Shown: positions 35,524 through 44,828, numbered from the stretch's first letter. The stretch: 64,000 nt of DNA from Micromonospora arborensis (GCF_003205615.1 NZ_PYBV01000025.1:1-64000), one strand, 5' to 3'. The notes: a model not told the origin generated them from the sequence alone. A program made the numbers and translations.

Positions 35524-36168
35524 TCAGTCGTCGTGCCCGGCACCGCGATCGGGTGCGGTCATGTCGCCTGTCGCGGGGGTGCCGTCGGCGAGCCCGTAGC
35601 GCAGGTAGACGGTGCCCTTCGAGCTGGCCACCGGCGGTTCGAGGAGGGTGAGGTTCGTGGGCACCTCGCCACCGTCGAACACCTTCTTGCCGACGCCGAG
35701 CACGATCGGATGCAGCCACAGGTCGAGGCGGTCGAAGAGCTTCTCGCGCAGGAGGGTCTGCACCAGGTTGAGGCTGCCGACGACCTTGATGTGCTCGTGT
35801 CGGTCCCGGATCTCGCGCACCGCGCCGGCCAGGTCCGGGCCGAGCTGGGTGGACCCGGCCCACGAGAGGTCGGGGTTGCCGTGGGAGGCCACGTACTTCG
35901 GGATGCGGTTGAAGAGCGTGGCGATCTCGTTGTCCTCACCACCCTCCTGGTGCGGCCAGTGCGCGGCGAAGATGTCGTACGTGCGGCGGCCGAGCAGGAG
36001 GGCGTCGGTGCCCTCGTACGCGGCGAGAACCTGCGACCCGGCGACCTCGTCCAGCAGGGGCGCCTGCCAGCCGCCGAACGAGAACCCCGCCGGGTCCTCG
36101 TCGGGGCCGCCGGGCGCCTGCGCGACGAGGTCGAGGGTCGCGAACAGTTCGATGTGGATGAGTCCCAT
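35524..36168 (-). CDS. Dihydrofolate reductase-like (RibD C-terminal) protein
   Basis: A 214-residue protein of the RibD_C/DHFR-like family common in actinobacteria. MGLIHIELFATLDLVAQAPG replaces the usual family start, TDALLLGRRTYDIFAAHWPH is the cofactor-binding segment, and HIKVVGSLNLVQTLLREKLF and LHPIVLGVGKKVFDGG follow. Members are putative NADPH-dependent reductases with unknown substrates. Convergent with arsR. Confidence 0.9.
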   Translation of the reverse strand: MGLIHIELFATLDLVAQAPGGPDEDPAGFSFGGWQAPLLDEVAGSQVLAAYEGTDALLLGRRTYDIFAAHWPHQEGGEDNEIATLFNRIPKYVASHGNPDLSWAGSTQLGPDLAGAVREIRDRHEHIKVVGSLNLVQTLLREKLFDRLDLWLHPIVLGVGKKVFDGGEVPTNLTLLEPPVASSKGTVYLRYGLADGTPATGDMTAPDRGAGHDD

Positions 36169-36631
36169 GCCCTACTCCCGGTGAGGTGGTCGTCTCGGTC
36201 GGGAGAGTAGTCCTGTGCACGTCGCCAGACTCAGCGTCGCCACGATTCGGGGCAACGCCGCACCCTTTCCGCATGATCCACACCATGTCGGCGAGGTTGG
36301 GGTTTCGAGGCGGCTCGGATACCGCCATGTCGGCGAAGTGGAGTGGACCACGCCGTGGAAGGGGTGGACAACGCCGGCCGTTGACGCGCCTCAGCCGCTG
36401 ACACGTCACTGCTCTCCACCGTCCTCGCCCCTGGCGGCCTGATCCGCCGACCACCACGCCGAGATCCGCCGCCACCAGACGACGTACGACAACCTCGCCG
36501 CGCCGTAGAAGCGCGGACGGGCGCCGGGGCCCGTGCTGGGACCTTGCCTGTCGCCTCGGCTGGGGTTGCTGGCAGGCCTACCAGGCTACCGCCCGCCCTG
36601 ACGCCGATTCCGGTCTCCACAATGCGACCGT
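36169..36631. other. Gene-free stretch
   Basis: About 460 bases without a supportable gene; codon usage is irregular in all frames. The repeated motif ATGTCGGCGA appears twice (near 36284 and 36328). It probably contains the promoter of the DHFR-like gene and decayed sequence. Confidence 0.45.
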
Positions 36632-37333
36632 TCAGTCGTAGGGGAGTCGGCGCGGTTCGAGTCTCAGCCCTCGACCGAGCTGCCAGGAGGCGGTGGGCCA
36701 CGCCGCGAGGAAGCCAGTTATCAGGCCCAGCTGACCCGCGAACCAGAACGTCGGGCTGTCGGGTCGCAAGGGTGGTTCCGGAAGGACCACGCGATGCGCG
36801 AGCGTCAGCCACACGAACAGCGCGACCTCGAAGGCGGTGATGGTCAGCAGTTCGACCCTGACGACGGTCGACAGCGCGTGCCAGACCTTCGTCACGCTGC
36901 GACCAGGTGCGCCGAAGTACCGAAAGAGAACAGCTATCGTCACCGCCGTCAGATAGTCGCCGGCGTAGTCGACCCACAGTGACTCCTGGGCCGGGTCTGA
37001 TCTGACCACGTACAGGGCGACCTCGGCGACGACGAAGCCGAGGGCGCAGTGGGCGCCGCAGCGGGAGACGTGGGTGACGACGATGCCCCGCCGGGGTCGT
37101 CGGGGCTGGCCCTCCTGCCGCCGTCGAGAGAATGCCTCGGGCCTACCCCAGTTCCAGTAGAGGCGGACGGCTGCCGGGCCGATGTAGAGGACGGTGACCA
37201 GCCAGACGATCTCCATGACCCGGACCGGCTGACGGTGTCCGCGAAGATAGGTGTCGGCAACGACGATCGCGAAGCTGACGACTCCGACCGCGAGCGACGC
37301 CCACGACAGCGCCAAGAGCCAGGTTGGTTGCAT
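36632..37333 (-). CDS. DUF4396-type integral membrane protein
   Basis: A 233-residue protein with about six spans, including WLLALSWASLAVGVVSFAIV, EIVWLVTVLYIGPAAVRLYW, GFVVAEVALYVV and LLTITAFEVALFVWLTLAHR. The HVSRCGAHCALGFVVAEVAL segment, with His and two Cys, is the mark of DUF4396 and suggests a metal or heme site in the membrane. Start ATG 37333 opens MQPTWLLALSW; the frame extends further upstream only through non-coding-like sequence joined to an ABC gene fragment. Confidence 0.8.
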   Translation of the reverse strand: MQPTWLLALSWASLAVGVVSFAIVVADTYLRGHRQPVRVMEIVWLVTVLYIGPAAVRLYWNWGRPEAFSRRRQEGQPRRPRRGIVVTHVSRCGAHCALGFVVAEVALYVVRSDPAQESLWVDYAGDYLTAVTIAVLFRYFGAPGRSVTKVWHALSTVVRVELLTITAFEVALFVWLTLAHRVVLPEPPLRPDSPTFWFAGQLGLITGFLAAWPTASWQLGRGLRLEPRRLPYD

Positions 37334-37555
37334 CCCGCCCCTTCCGCACGCTGGGCGGCCGGCTCCTCCCGCATCCGAATGTGAGAGGGGGCTCGCTGGC
37401 CGGTGTCGACGGCCGGGGGCACTTCGCAGTCTTCCATGCCGTACTCGGCCGCACCGGGAGATCGGGTGTTCCCGGCGGCCGCTGGCAGATGCCGAATCAC
37501 TGCGACGCGGGCACGTAGGCTCCAGCGCTCGGGGGCGCTCTCTCACCATCGGCTG

Positions 37556-37642
37556 GACGGTGCCGGGCTGCGCGGAGAAGCTGAGGTCGTCCACCACGAT
37601 CCGGTCGCCGTACCGTTTCGTCAGGTGCGAGAGCTGGATCAT
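37556..37642 (-). pseudogene. Truncated ABC transporter ATPase, first 29 codons only
   Basis: MIQLSHLTKRYGDRIVVDDL and SFSAQPGTV are the start of an ABC ATPase, just before where the Walker A loop should come. After GTV the sequence becomes unrelated. Its ATG overlaps the MMPL stop by 4 bases, showing that it was the next gene of an MMPL-ABC operon whose remainder was lost by deletion. Confidence 0.8.
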
Positions 37643-39846
37643 CGGCGGTCCCGGGCGTCCCCGGAGCCCACCGTGGACTCGTCTCCCGGCCGGTCGGCGG
37701 CCGGCTCGGGCGGGCCGTCCGGGTCAGAGCCCGCCATCGGCTGCGGACGTCCGGCCGGGGTGAGCCGGGCGGGCCACCAGAACCCACGGCCCATCAGCAC
37801 CGTAAGCGTCGGCACCAGAAGCGACGACACCAGCAGTGCGGAGATCAGGATGCCGGCGGCGACCGCGAAGCCCATCTCGGCGAGCAGGGCGACACCGGCG
37901 AGCGTGAGCGACGAGAACGTGCCGGCCAGGATGACGGCCGCGGCCACCGCCGTCGGGCCGGTGTGCCGGATGGCCAGGCGCGCGGCCCCGGCGGGGGCGT
38001 GGCCCGCGCGCGTCTCCTCGCGCAGCCGGTCCACCATCAGGATGTTGTAGTCGGTGCCGATGGCGACCACGAACAGGTACATGAAGATGGGGACGTTGAA
38101 GATGATGCCGTCCTTGCCCAGCCCGTCCTGCATCACGAACACCGATGCGCCGAGCGTGGCCAGATAGCTGAGCCCGACCAGGACCATCAGCAGCACCGCG
38201 GCGACGATGCTGCGCAGCAGGGCGAGCAGAACGAGCGCGGTGAGCCCGGCGGCGAGCGGGAAGACCAGCGAGTAGTCCTGGTTGACCGCGCTGCGGATGT
38301 CGGCGAAGGTCGCGGTCGGGCCGCCCACCAGGGCGTGGGTGCCGGCCGGAGCCGCGTTGTGCGCGGTCGGCCGCAGCGTGTCGGCGACCGTGTCCACCGC
38401 CTCGGGGCTGCCGGAGTCGTGGTCGAGCAACATGCTGATCTTGGCGATGGTGCGGTCCGGGCTGTACGACGCGGGGCCGGCCTGGCCGACCCCGTCGACG
38501 CCGGACAACTGCGACCGGAAGCTGTCGACGCCTGCCTCGTCGAGCGGCTGCCCGGTGTCGCTGACCAGCAGCACGGAGGTCGGGTTGAGGGCGCCGACCG
38601 GGAAGCCGCGCTGCAGGTCCCGCAGGGCGATCGCCGACTCGGTGTCCTGCGGGAGACCGGCGTTGTAGTCGTAGCTGGCCTGGAAGCGCAGCGCGCCCAG
38701 GGAGAGCAGCGCGAGGACGACGACCGCGGCGGCGGCCAGCACGCCGGCACGGTTCACGATCAGGTCACTGAGCTTGGCCGACGCCCGCGCCCGGGGCTGC
38801 CGCTGCCAGCTTGTGGACGGCCAGAACACCTTCGGCCCGAGCAGCGAGACGATCGCCGGGATCAGGGTGAGCGCGGTGACCACCGTGGCGGCGACCGCGA
38901 TGGCCAGTGCCGGACCCTGCGCCTTGAACGAGCCGAACGAGGAGAACGCCAGGGTGCTGAACGCGATCACGATCGCCGCGCCGGCTGAGGTGATCACCTT
39001 GGCCACCCGGGCGGTCGCGTGGATCAGCGCTGTACGCGGGTCCTCGCCGGTGCGCAACTGTTCCCGGTATCGGAAGAGCAAGAAGAGGATGTAGTCGGTG
39101 CCGACGCCGAACAGTACGACGGTCACCCACACCGTGACCGACTGCTCCGCGGTCAGGTCGAAGATCCGCTGGGCGATGCCGATCAGCTTCACCGAGACGA
39201 AGACCAGGACACCGATGGTCACCATGGGAAGCAGTGCGGCAACCGGGCTCCGGAAGATCAGCAGCTGTAGCACGATGATCAGGACGACCGTCGCCAGGGC
39301 GATGACCTGCTCGGCCGAGGCGAAGGCGTCCTGCGCGTCGATCACGATGCCGACGTCGCCGGTCATGCCCGCTGTCAGATCGGTGTTCTCGAACAACAGC
39401 CCGGCGGCGGCCCGCAACGCCCGGCCGGCCTCCTCGGTGCCGGGATCGCTCTGCGGACGGTCGACGGTGACCTGGAGGAGCTGGACGAGGCCGTTCTCCG
39501 ACACCGTCGCCTTGCTCGCCTGCACCTCGCTGACGTGCGGGATCGCCTTGTCCCGAAGCTGTCCGGCGACCTGCTCGACGAGCTGCTGGTCGGCGCCGGT
39601 CAGCGCGGCGCCGTCGCGGCGGCGCACCACGAACGTCGCGGCGCTGCCGCCCCCGCTCTCCGCGAAGGCGGTCTCCTGCACCTTGCCGGCCTGGACGGAC
39701 TCGTAGTGGGAGGGCAGGAAGTCGGCCTGATCACCGCTGGCGGACAGACCCGGTCCGAAAAACCCTACGATGGCCGCGACGGCCAGCCAGGCACTGATCG
39801 TCCACCATGGATGACGGACCACACCTCGTGCCAACGTTGCGTACAT
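37639..39846 (-). CDS. MMPL-family RND transporter
   Basis: A 735-residue membrane protein with the two-fold MMPL architecture: one span near the start (TISAWLAVAAIVGFFGPGLS), an extracytoplasmic domain, and a cluster with VTIGVLVFVSVKLIGIAQ and GVGTDYILFLLFRYREQLRT. A second half follows with FMYLFVVAIGTDYNILMVD and LREETRAGHAP. About 12 spans in total. Such proteins export lipids or drugs using the proton gradient. It is divergent from a two-component system 294 bases away that may control it. A truncated ABC gene overlaps its end. Confidence 0.92.
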   Translation of the reverse strand: MYATLARGVVRHPWWTISAWLAVAAIVGFFGPGLSASGDQADFLPSHYESVQAGKVQETAFAESGGGSAATFVVRRRDGAALTGADQQLVEQVAGQLRDKAIPHVSEVQASKATVSENGLVQLLQVTVDRPQSDPGTEEAGRALRAAAGLLFENTDLTAGMTGDVGIVIDAQDAFASAEQVIALATVVLIIVLQLLIFRSPVAALLPMVTIGVLVFVSVKLIGIAQRIFDLTAEQSVTVWVTVVLFGVGTDYILFLLFRYREQLRTGEDPRTALIHATARVAKVITSAGAAIVIAFSTLAFSSFGSFKAQGPALAIAVAATVVTALTLIPAIVSLLGPKVFWPSTSWQRQPRARASAKLSDLIVNRAGVLAAAAVVVLALLSLGALRFQASYDYNAGLPQDTESAIALRDLQRGFPVGALNPTSVLLVSDTGQPLDEAGVDSFRSQLSGVDGVGQAGPASYSPDRTIAKISMLLDHDSGSPEAVDTVADTLRPTAHNAAPAGTHALVGGPTATFADIRSAVNQDYSLVFPLAAGLTALVLLALLRSIVAAVLLMVLVGLSYLATLGASVFVMQDGLGKDGIIFNVPIFMYLFVVAIGTDYNILMVDRLREETRAGHAPAGAARLAIRHTGPTAVAAAVILAGTFSSLTLAGVALLAEMGFAVAAGILISALLVSSLLVPTLTVLMGRGFWWPARLTPAGRPQPMAGSDPDGPPEPAADRPGDESTVGSGDARDRR

Positions 39847-40140
39847 CAGTCTCGTCCTTCTCCACCACTCGGCCGGCCACCACCTCGTCTGCCGGTGCGT
39901 GCTTCAGCCGATCACGCGGAGTTGAAGCGGCCGTGTGATGGCCTTTCAGGTTCTGTGCGAGTTCGGGTGCGGCTCGCGCGGCGGATCAGCCGGCGATCCG
40001 GGTACGCGCACGTCATCCTTGGTGGATTCACAAGGTTTTCCCAACGAACTCACAACGGCGCAGGGTCTCGGCGACGCACGACGCGGGCAGAATGGGGTCG
40101 TGCCAGCGCTGCGCGAATGAACCGCTCAGGGGGACGAGTT
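39847..40140. other. Divergent control region between MMPL and response regulator
   Basis: These 294 bases contain both promoters. I see no clear direct repeats of OmpR type. A GGGGGA ribosome site precedes the response regulator GTG. Confidence 0.4.
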
Positions 40141-40887
40141 GTGATAACGCCGGATCGGACGGTCGACGGCTCCGCGTCCACCGACCCCGCACCACGGGTC
40201 CTGGTCGTCGATGACGAACTCTTCCTGGCGGACCTGGTCGCTTCCGCGCTGCGCTACGCGGGTTTCGCCTCGACCACGGCCGGGGACTGCGCGGAGGCGG
40301 AGGCCACCGTGGCGCGGGAACGGCCCGATCTGATCATCCTGGACGTGCTGCTGCCGGACGGCTCCGGCATCGACCTGTGCCGGCGGCTACGGGAGAACGG
40401 CGTCCTCGCCCCGGTGATCTTCCTGACCGCGCGGCGGACGGTCGCCGACAAGATCGAGGGGCTGAGCGTCGGCGGCGACGACTACCTGACCAAGCCGTTC
40501 AGCCTGGACGAGCTGGTCGCCCGGGCCCGGGCGATCCTGCGCCGGTCGCAGTTGGCCGCGCCCGCGCCCCCGCCGGGGGAGACCGGCGGGTTGCGCTACG
40601 CCGACCTGGTGATCGACCAGGAGGCACACGTGGTGCGCCGGCAGAACGTGGTGATCGACCTGAGCCCCACCGAGTTCAACCTGCTGCGCTATCTGGTGCA
40701 GAACGCCGGCCGAGTGATGTCCAAGCAGCAGATAGTCGACCAGGTGTGGGAGTACGACTTCGGTGGCAACCACGGCGTGGTTTCGACGTACATCAGCTAT
40801 CTGCGCCGCAAGATCGACCAGTTCGATCCGCCGCTGATCCAGACCGTCCCCCGGGTCGGCTACACGCTGCGCCTGCCGGCCGAGTGA
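40141..40887 (+). CDS. OmpR-family response regulator
   Basis: A 248-residue regulator. Receiver domain with RVLVVDDELFLADLVASALR, phosphoacceptor Asp in DLIILDVLLPDGSG, and Lys in YLTKPFSLDELVARARAI; DNA-binding winged helix with LSPTEFNLLRYLVQNAGRVM and GVVSTYISYLRRKIDQF. GTG 40141 has GGGGGA upstream and was preferred to ATG 40117, which lacks a ribosome site. It overlaps or abuts the histidine kinase gene. Divergence from the MMPL gene suggests it regulates that exporter. Confidence 0.93.
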   Translation: MITPDRTVDGSASTDPAPRVLVVDDELFLADLVASALRYAGFASTTAGDCAEAEATVARERPDLIILDVLLPDGSGIDLCRRLRENGVLAPVIFLTARRTVADKIEGLSVGGDDYLTKPFSLDELVARARAILRRSQLAAPAPPPGETGGLRYADLVIDQEAHVVRRQNVVIDLSPTEFNLLRYLVQNAGRVMSKQQIVDQVWEYDFGGNHGVVSTYISYLRRKIDQFDPPLIQTVPRVGYTLRLPAE

Positions 40888-40892
40888 GCGGG

Positions 40893-42308
40893 ATGAGCCT
40901 GCGGGGCCGGCTCATCGTCCTGGTCGCGGTGCTGCTGGCGGCCGGGATGAGCGTGGCCGCGCTGGCCACCCTGGCCGCGCTGCGGTATTTCCTGGTCACC
41001 CGCACCGACACCCAACTCGATCAGCTGAGCACGGCGTTCGTGGCGCAGACGAACAACGGCGACGGGCTGAGCCCGCCCGGCGCCGGCAGCGGCCGGCTGG
41101 CCAGCGCGGGCGGTCAGCCGTTCGTGCTCCTGCGGATCCTGTCCGCGGACGGCACCCCGATGCTGGACCTGCAAGATCCGGGCGGGCAGGCATCCGCGAT
41201 CCGGCTGCGGCCGAAGGATCCCAGCACGAGCAGACCGGACGGCGCGGTGTACGCGACCGTCACGCTGACGGATCGGCAGCCGGAGCAGTGGCGGGTGCGA
41301 TCCGGCTGGCTGCCCGACAGGCAGACGATCCTGCAGGTCGGCCTCCCGCTCACCCACTACGACGTGGCGAACCGCCAGCTCATCCGTACCCAGGCGGCTG
41401 CCTCGGCGGTCATCCTGGCCGCCATGCTGCTGATCGCCTGGTGGCTGATCGGCCTGGGCACCCGCCCGTTGGACCGGATCGCCGAGGTGGCCGCGGACAT
41501 CGGCGCCGGGCACCTGGACCGCCGGGTGCGCCCGGCCCGGCCGAACACCGAGATCGGGCGGCTCAGCGCGGCGCTCAACGCGATGCTGGTGCAGATCCAG
41601 ACCGCCTTCAAGGAACGGCAGATTTCGGAGGAGCGGCTGCGCCGGTTCGTCGCCGACGCGTCGCACGAGCTCAACACCCCGGTGGCGACCATCCGCGGGT
41701 ATGCCGAGCTGTTCCGGCACGGTGCCGGTGCCCGTCCGGCCGACCTTGAGGTCGCGATGCGGCGCATCGAGTCCGAGGCGACCCGGATGGGCCAACTGGT
41801 CAACGAACTGTTGGTGCTGGTGAAGCTGGACGAGGGCCGCCCGTTGGACCGGGACCAGGTGGATTTGACCCATCTGGCCACCGAAGCGGCGGCGGACGCC
41901 CGGGCCATCGCGCCCGACCGCCCGCTGAGCGTGCAGGCGCCGGCCTCGCTCGTGGTCTCCGGCGACGAGTTGCGTCTGCGGCAGTTGCTGGCCAACTTGT
42001 TGTCCAACGTACGTCGGCACACTCCGCCGGGGACCGCCGCCGAGGTCCGGATCTTTACCTCGAACGGCGCCGCGGTGATCGAGGTGGCCGACAACGGCCC
42101 GGGCCTGACCGAGGAGGACAGCGGACGGGTCTTCGAACGCTTCTACCGCAGCGCGACCTCGCGCAGCCGGCAGCGGGAGGGCTCCGGTATCGGCCTTGCC
42201 ATCGTCGCGGCGATCGCCGAGGCGCACGGTGGCACGGCCGAGGTGAGCTCGGTGCCGGGTGAGGGCACCACCTTCACCGTACGCATCCCGCAGGACGAGC
42301 AGGCCTGA
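40893..42308 (+). CDS. Two-component sensor histidine kinase
   Basis: A 471-residue kinase with two spans (LIVLVAVLLAAGMSVAALAT near the start; ASAVILAAMLLIAWWLIGLG near 170) and an external sensor domain between. Then come HAMP (RPLDRIAEVAADIGAGHLDR) and a HisKA with phosphoacceptor His in DASHELNTPVATIRGYAELF. The HATPase includes LLANLLSNVRRHTPPG, EVADNGPGLTEEDSGRVFER and GSGIGLAIVAAIAEAHGG. The H-box has HELNTP where HELRTP is usual. ATG 40893 is chosen; GTG 40884, overlapping the regulator stop, is an alternative. Confidence 0.92.
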   Translation: MSLRGRLIVLVAVLLAAGMSVAALATLAALRYFLVTRTDTQLDQLSTAFVAQTNNGDGLSPPGAGSGRLASAGGQPFVLLRILSADGTPMLDLQDPGGQASAIRLRPKDPSTSRPDGAVYATVTLTDRQPEQWRVRSGWLPDRQTILQVGLPLTHYDVANRQLIRTQAAASAVILAAMLLIAWWLIGLGTRPLDRIAEVAADIGAGHLDRRVRPARPNTEIGRLSAALNAMLVQIQTAFKERQISEERLRRFVADASHELNTPVATIRGYAELFRHGAGARPADLEVAMRRIESEATRMGQLVNELLVLVKLDEGRPLDRDQVDLTHLATEAAADARAIAPDRPLSVQAPASLVVSGDELRLRQLLANLLSNVRRHTPPGTAAEVRIFTSNGAAVIEVADNGPGLTEEDSGRVFERFYRSATSRSRQREGSGIGLAIVAAIAEAHGGTAEVSSVPGEGTTFTVRIPQDEQA

Positions 42309-42470
42309 CTCGGGTTATGACGAAAAGACGAGCCCGGCGAGGACGGCGGAAACGGCCCTTCCCGCGTACGGGTGGGCGACTCCCTCCGCTCGGGGATTCG
42401 CCGGTCGTGCCGCTCGGTCAGAGTGATCTCGGACATTCCGACGCTCGCCGCCGATACGGAGAAGCCACCC

Positions 42471-43079
42471 GTGACTCGACCACCACATGCGCAGACCCGG
42501 CCCGCCACAGCATCGATGACACCTCGTACGCCCCCACCACCGCCATGGGCACGCCGAGCCGGTCACGTGGCGTGGCTTGCCCCCGTGCTGGGGTTCATCC
42601 CGCTGCACATTCCATGGATCCTCGGTATTCCGATGTTCGCCAACGCCGGGCCGTTCGACGAGTGGTACCACGGTCGCGGGCCCGGTGTCGGCGATCATCC
42701 GGTCGACGGTGTCCTGGGCATGCCGGCCGGCGCGTTCTATCTGAGCCTCCTGTGTGTCCTCGCCGCGCTCGGTGGGGTATTGGCGCTTGGGCTCATCGGT
42801 GATTGGGGAGTGACCTTCCCCCGGTGGGTGCCGTGGCTGCGCGGACGCCGAGTGCCACCGTGGTTGCCGTTGACACCAACGGTGTTGGGATCCGCCCTGA
42901 TGATCGGCTATTCGGCGACCCTGCCCTGGCAGTTCGCAGCCGACCTCGCGGAGTCCAGCCCACAGGACATCTTCACCCCGACGGGTGTCCTGATCGGCCT
43001 TCCGCTCCTTCTGGCCTGGACGATCGCGCTGCCGCTGGCCGGTTGGTCCTACTACCGCCGCACCCGTCTGCCGTGCTGA
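42471..43079 (+). CDS. Four-span membrane protein
   Basis: A 202-residue protein with a Pro-rich head and four spans: VAWLAPVLGFIPLHIPWILG, AFYLSLLCVLAALGGVLALG, TPTVLGSALMIGYSATLPWQ and GVLIGLPLLLAWTIALPLAG. GTG 42471 is preceded by GGAGAAG and starts MTRPPHAQTRP. The gene follows the kinase by 162 bases on the same strand and may share its promoter. No family is recognised. Confidence 0.75.
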   Translation: MTRPPHAQTRPATASMTPRTPPPPPWARRAGHVAWLAPVLGFIPLHIPWILGIPMFANAGPFDEWYHGRGPGVGDHPVDGVLGMPAGAFYLSLLCVLAALGGVLALGLIGDWGVTFPRWVPWLRGRRVPPWLPLTPTVLGSALMIGYSATLPWQFAADLAESSPQDIFTPTGVLIGLPLLLAWTIALPLAGWSYYRRTRLPC

Positions 43080-43119
43080 CCTGACCTCTGTCAGGTGCTG
43101 TGGGTCGTCGCGACGGCCG

Positions 43120-43833
43120 TCAGGCCACCAGCGAAACTCGCCCAGTGTCCAGGTCGTAGCGGGCGCCGACGACGCGCAACGCGCCCTGGTGCACCTTCTC
43201 CGCGATGATCGTGCTGCGCGTACTGAGCGCCCGCACCTGCGCGGCGATGTTGGCGCACACCGCGTTCTCCACCAGGTCGCCGGGTTGGTTCAGCAGCGGC
43301 TCGACCACCGGGCGCAGGCTGTCCACGATGGTGCCGATGTGCCCCGGCGCGGTGCCGCCGCTCTGGATGGCGTCGATGGTGGCGGTGATCGCACCGCAGC
43401 GCTCGTGGCCGAGGACGACGATCAGCAGGCAACCGAACTCCTCCACGGCGAACTCGACGCTGCCCAGCAGCAGGTCGTCGACGATGTTGCCGGCCACGCG
43501 GTTGTCGAACAGGTCCCCGAGCCCCTGGTCGAAGAGCACCTCCGGGGCAACCCGGGAATCCGCGCAGCCGACGGTGACCGCGAACGGGTGCTGGCCGGCG
43601 GCGAGCCGGTGCAGGTCGTCCAGACCCTGGTGCGGGTGCCGGCCGTGGCCGGAGGTGAACCGCAGGTTGCCAGCTTGCAGCCGACGCAGCGCCTCGGCCG
43701 GCGTACCGACCGTGTCGTCGGTCGGCTTGGCAACGGCGGCGGCGGACGGGCTTGCCGCGGTCGCTCCAATTGCGACGGCGGCGGCACTACCGGCGGTCAG
43801 CAGTGAACGGCGGGACAGTTGGGCACGTGCCAC
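43120..43833 (-). CDS. Tat-exported beta-class carbonic anhydrase
   Basis: A 237-residue zinc enzyme for CO2/bicarbonate interconversion. The N-terminus AQLSRRSLLTAGSAAAVAIG is a twin-arginine signal, placing it outside the membrane. The beta-class zinc site is complete: CADSR in VTVGCADSRVAPEVLFDQ, and His and Cys in VVLGHERCGAITATIDAI. GTG 43833 follows GGGAG and starts just ahead of the Tat motif. No neighbours suggest a dedicated pathway. Confidence 0.92.
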   Translation of the reverse strand: MARAQLSRRSLLTAGSAAAVAIGATAASPSAAAVAKPTDDTVGTPAEALRRLQAGNLRFTSGHGRHPHQGLDDLHRLAAGQHPFAVTVGCADSRVAPEVLFDQGLGDLFDNRVAGNIVDDLLLGSVEFAVEEFGCLLIVVLGHERCGAITATIDAIQSGGTAPGHIGTIVDSLRPVVEPLLNQPGDLVENAVCANIAAQVRALSTRSTIIAEKVHQGALRVVGARYDLDTGRVSLVA

Positions 43834-43916
43834 GGAGATCTCCCGGGGGTGAGGGGGTTGCCTAATTTCTACCAGTCGATGCCGTCGGTGACCGTACTGT
43901 GATCGTGTTTTGCCGT

Positions 43917-44021
43917 GACCAGGATCGTCGACCGCCTCGCCGGCGGGCCGGTCGAATCGTCGGCCCGCCGTCGGCTGGCACAGGCGCTGGCGGATCTCCC
44001 AGGAAGCAGAGCCGCGCGTGT
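43917..44021 (+). pseudogene. Fragment: C-terminal part of the MerR-HEAT gene
   Basis: TRIVDRLAGGPVESSARRRL then AQALADLPGSRAAR matches TTLVERLAHGPVGSSVRRRL, AQALADIPGRTAAR of the MerR-HEAT protein (49582-49690). Both ends lack continuing homology, and there is no start codon in reach. Confidence 0.8.
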
Positions 44022-44034
44022 CCAGGATCATGGT

Positions 44035-44069
44035 GTCCGCCGGCGCCGCCGAAGGCAGCGCCGGCGGAC
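44035..44069. terminator. Hairpin beside the MerR-HEAT fragment
   Basis: GTCCGCCGGCGC (44035-44046) and GCGCCGGCGGAC (44058-44069) form a perfect 12-bp stem with an 11-base loop. It directly follows the gene remnant, as other remnants here are followed by hairpins. Confidence 0.6.
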
Positions 44070-44208
44070 GATGGACCCTCTCCAACCTGGACTGGCGGCG
44101 TCGGGGGTGCACCGCGTTTCGTCCTGCCCCGGAGATGACCTGGGGCGAGGTGGAGGGTCCAATCACCTGTTACGGCCAGGGGGTTGGCCGCACAGGAGAT
44201 GCGATGGA

Positions 44209-44607
44209 TCAGTTCCTGGTGGCGTACCAACCCGCACCGGCACCTGCGTTTGCTGTGGTTCCCGTCGTGAAGACCTTCCACCCCGGGTCGTCCGAAGCGC
44301 TTGCCGTGAAGGTTCCGAGGTAGAACGCGATACCAGAGCTGTTGAAGGCGCCAAGCACCTCAATGTGCTGCGTGCCAGAAGGGATGTTGGTCTTGAGGCA
44401 GGTGCCCGGTGGAACGAGAACGGTGGACGCTCCGTTGCCCCAGAATTCGAGGTAGGAACCGTAGTTGCCCTGGGAGCAGAGCTGCACACGCCCCTTGCCC
44501 ATCGCCGCAGCGGCCGGCCCGGTCGATACGGCCAGCGTCGCCGCCGTGAGCATGCCCGCCGCGGCAACTCCTGTCGCCGTCCTCTTGATTGCCTGGCTGA
44601 TACCCAT
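44209..44607 (-). CDS. Small secreted protein
   Basis: A 132-residue protein with a clear signal peptide (about 1-36: TATGVAAAGMLTAATLAVST then GPAAAA). The mature part RVQLCSQGNYGSYLEFWGNG and TCLKTNIPSGTQHIEVLGAF has two cysteines probably forming a disulfide, and looks beta-rich. Good GAGAGG ribosome site before ATG 44607. No family is recognised; it resembles small extracellular proteins of actinomycetes in size and form. Confidence 0.75.
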   Translation of the reverse strand: MGISQAIKRTATGVAAAGMLTAATLAVSTGPAAAAMGKGRVQLCSQGNYGSYLEFWGNGASTVLVPPGTCLKTNIPSGTQHIEVLGAFNSSGIAFYLGTFTASASDDPGWKVFTTGTTANAGAGAGWYATRN

Positions 44608-44753
44608 GATCCAACCTCTCTGTTGAATGCACCGCGTAACACCGGCCCAAGGCCACAGGTGGCAGCCCTGCCGGCAGGTGGGCGTTCGACTCCGACGCCC
44701 CGGCTGTACGACGCAAGCATCTGCACTCCGGTTCAAAATGGAGAGTCCCCCGA

Positions 44754-44822
44754 GTTGCCGATGCCCGCCGCCTTCAACGGCCTGGCGGCGTCGTGGATGC
44801 GCGTGCCCGCGTCGGCGGAGCA
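44754..44822 (-). pseudogene. Partial internal copy of the winged-helix gene
   Basis: About 69 bases match 45582-45650 inside the adjacent winged-helix gene at roughly 60 of 69 positions by eye. They lie immediately beyond that gene's own stop. It looks like a displaced internal duplication. Confidence 0.7.
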
Positions 44823-44828
44823 ACGCAA

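Noticed and set aside
39535..40140. Upstream extension of the response regulator frame
   Set aside because: It runs antisense through the MMPL gene and lacks coding character; the receiver domain begins just after GTG 40141.
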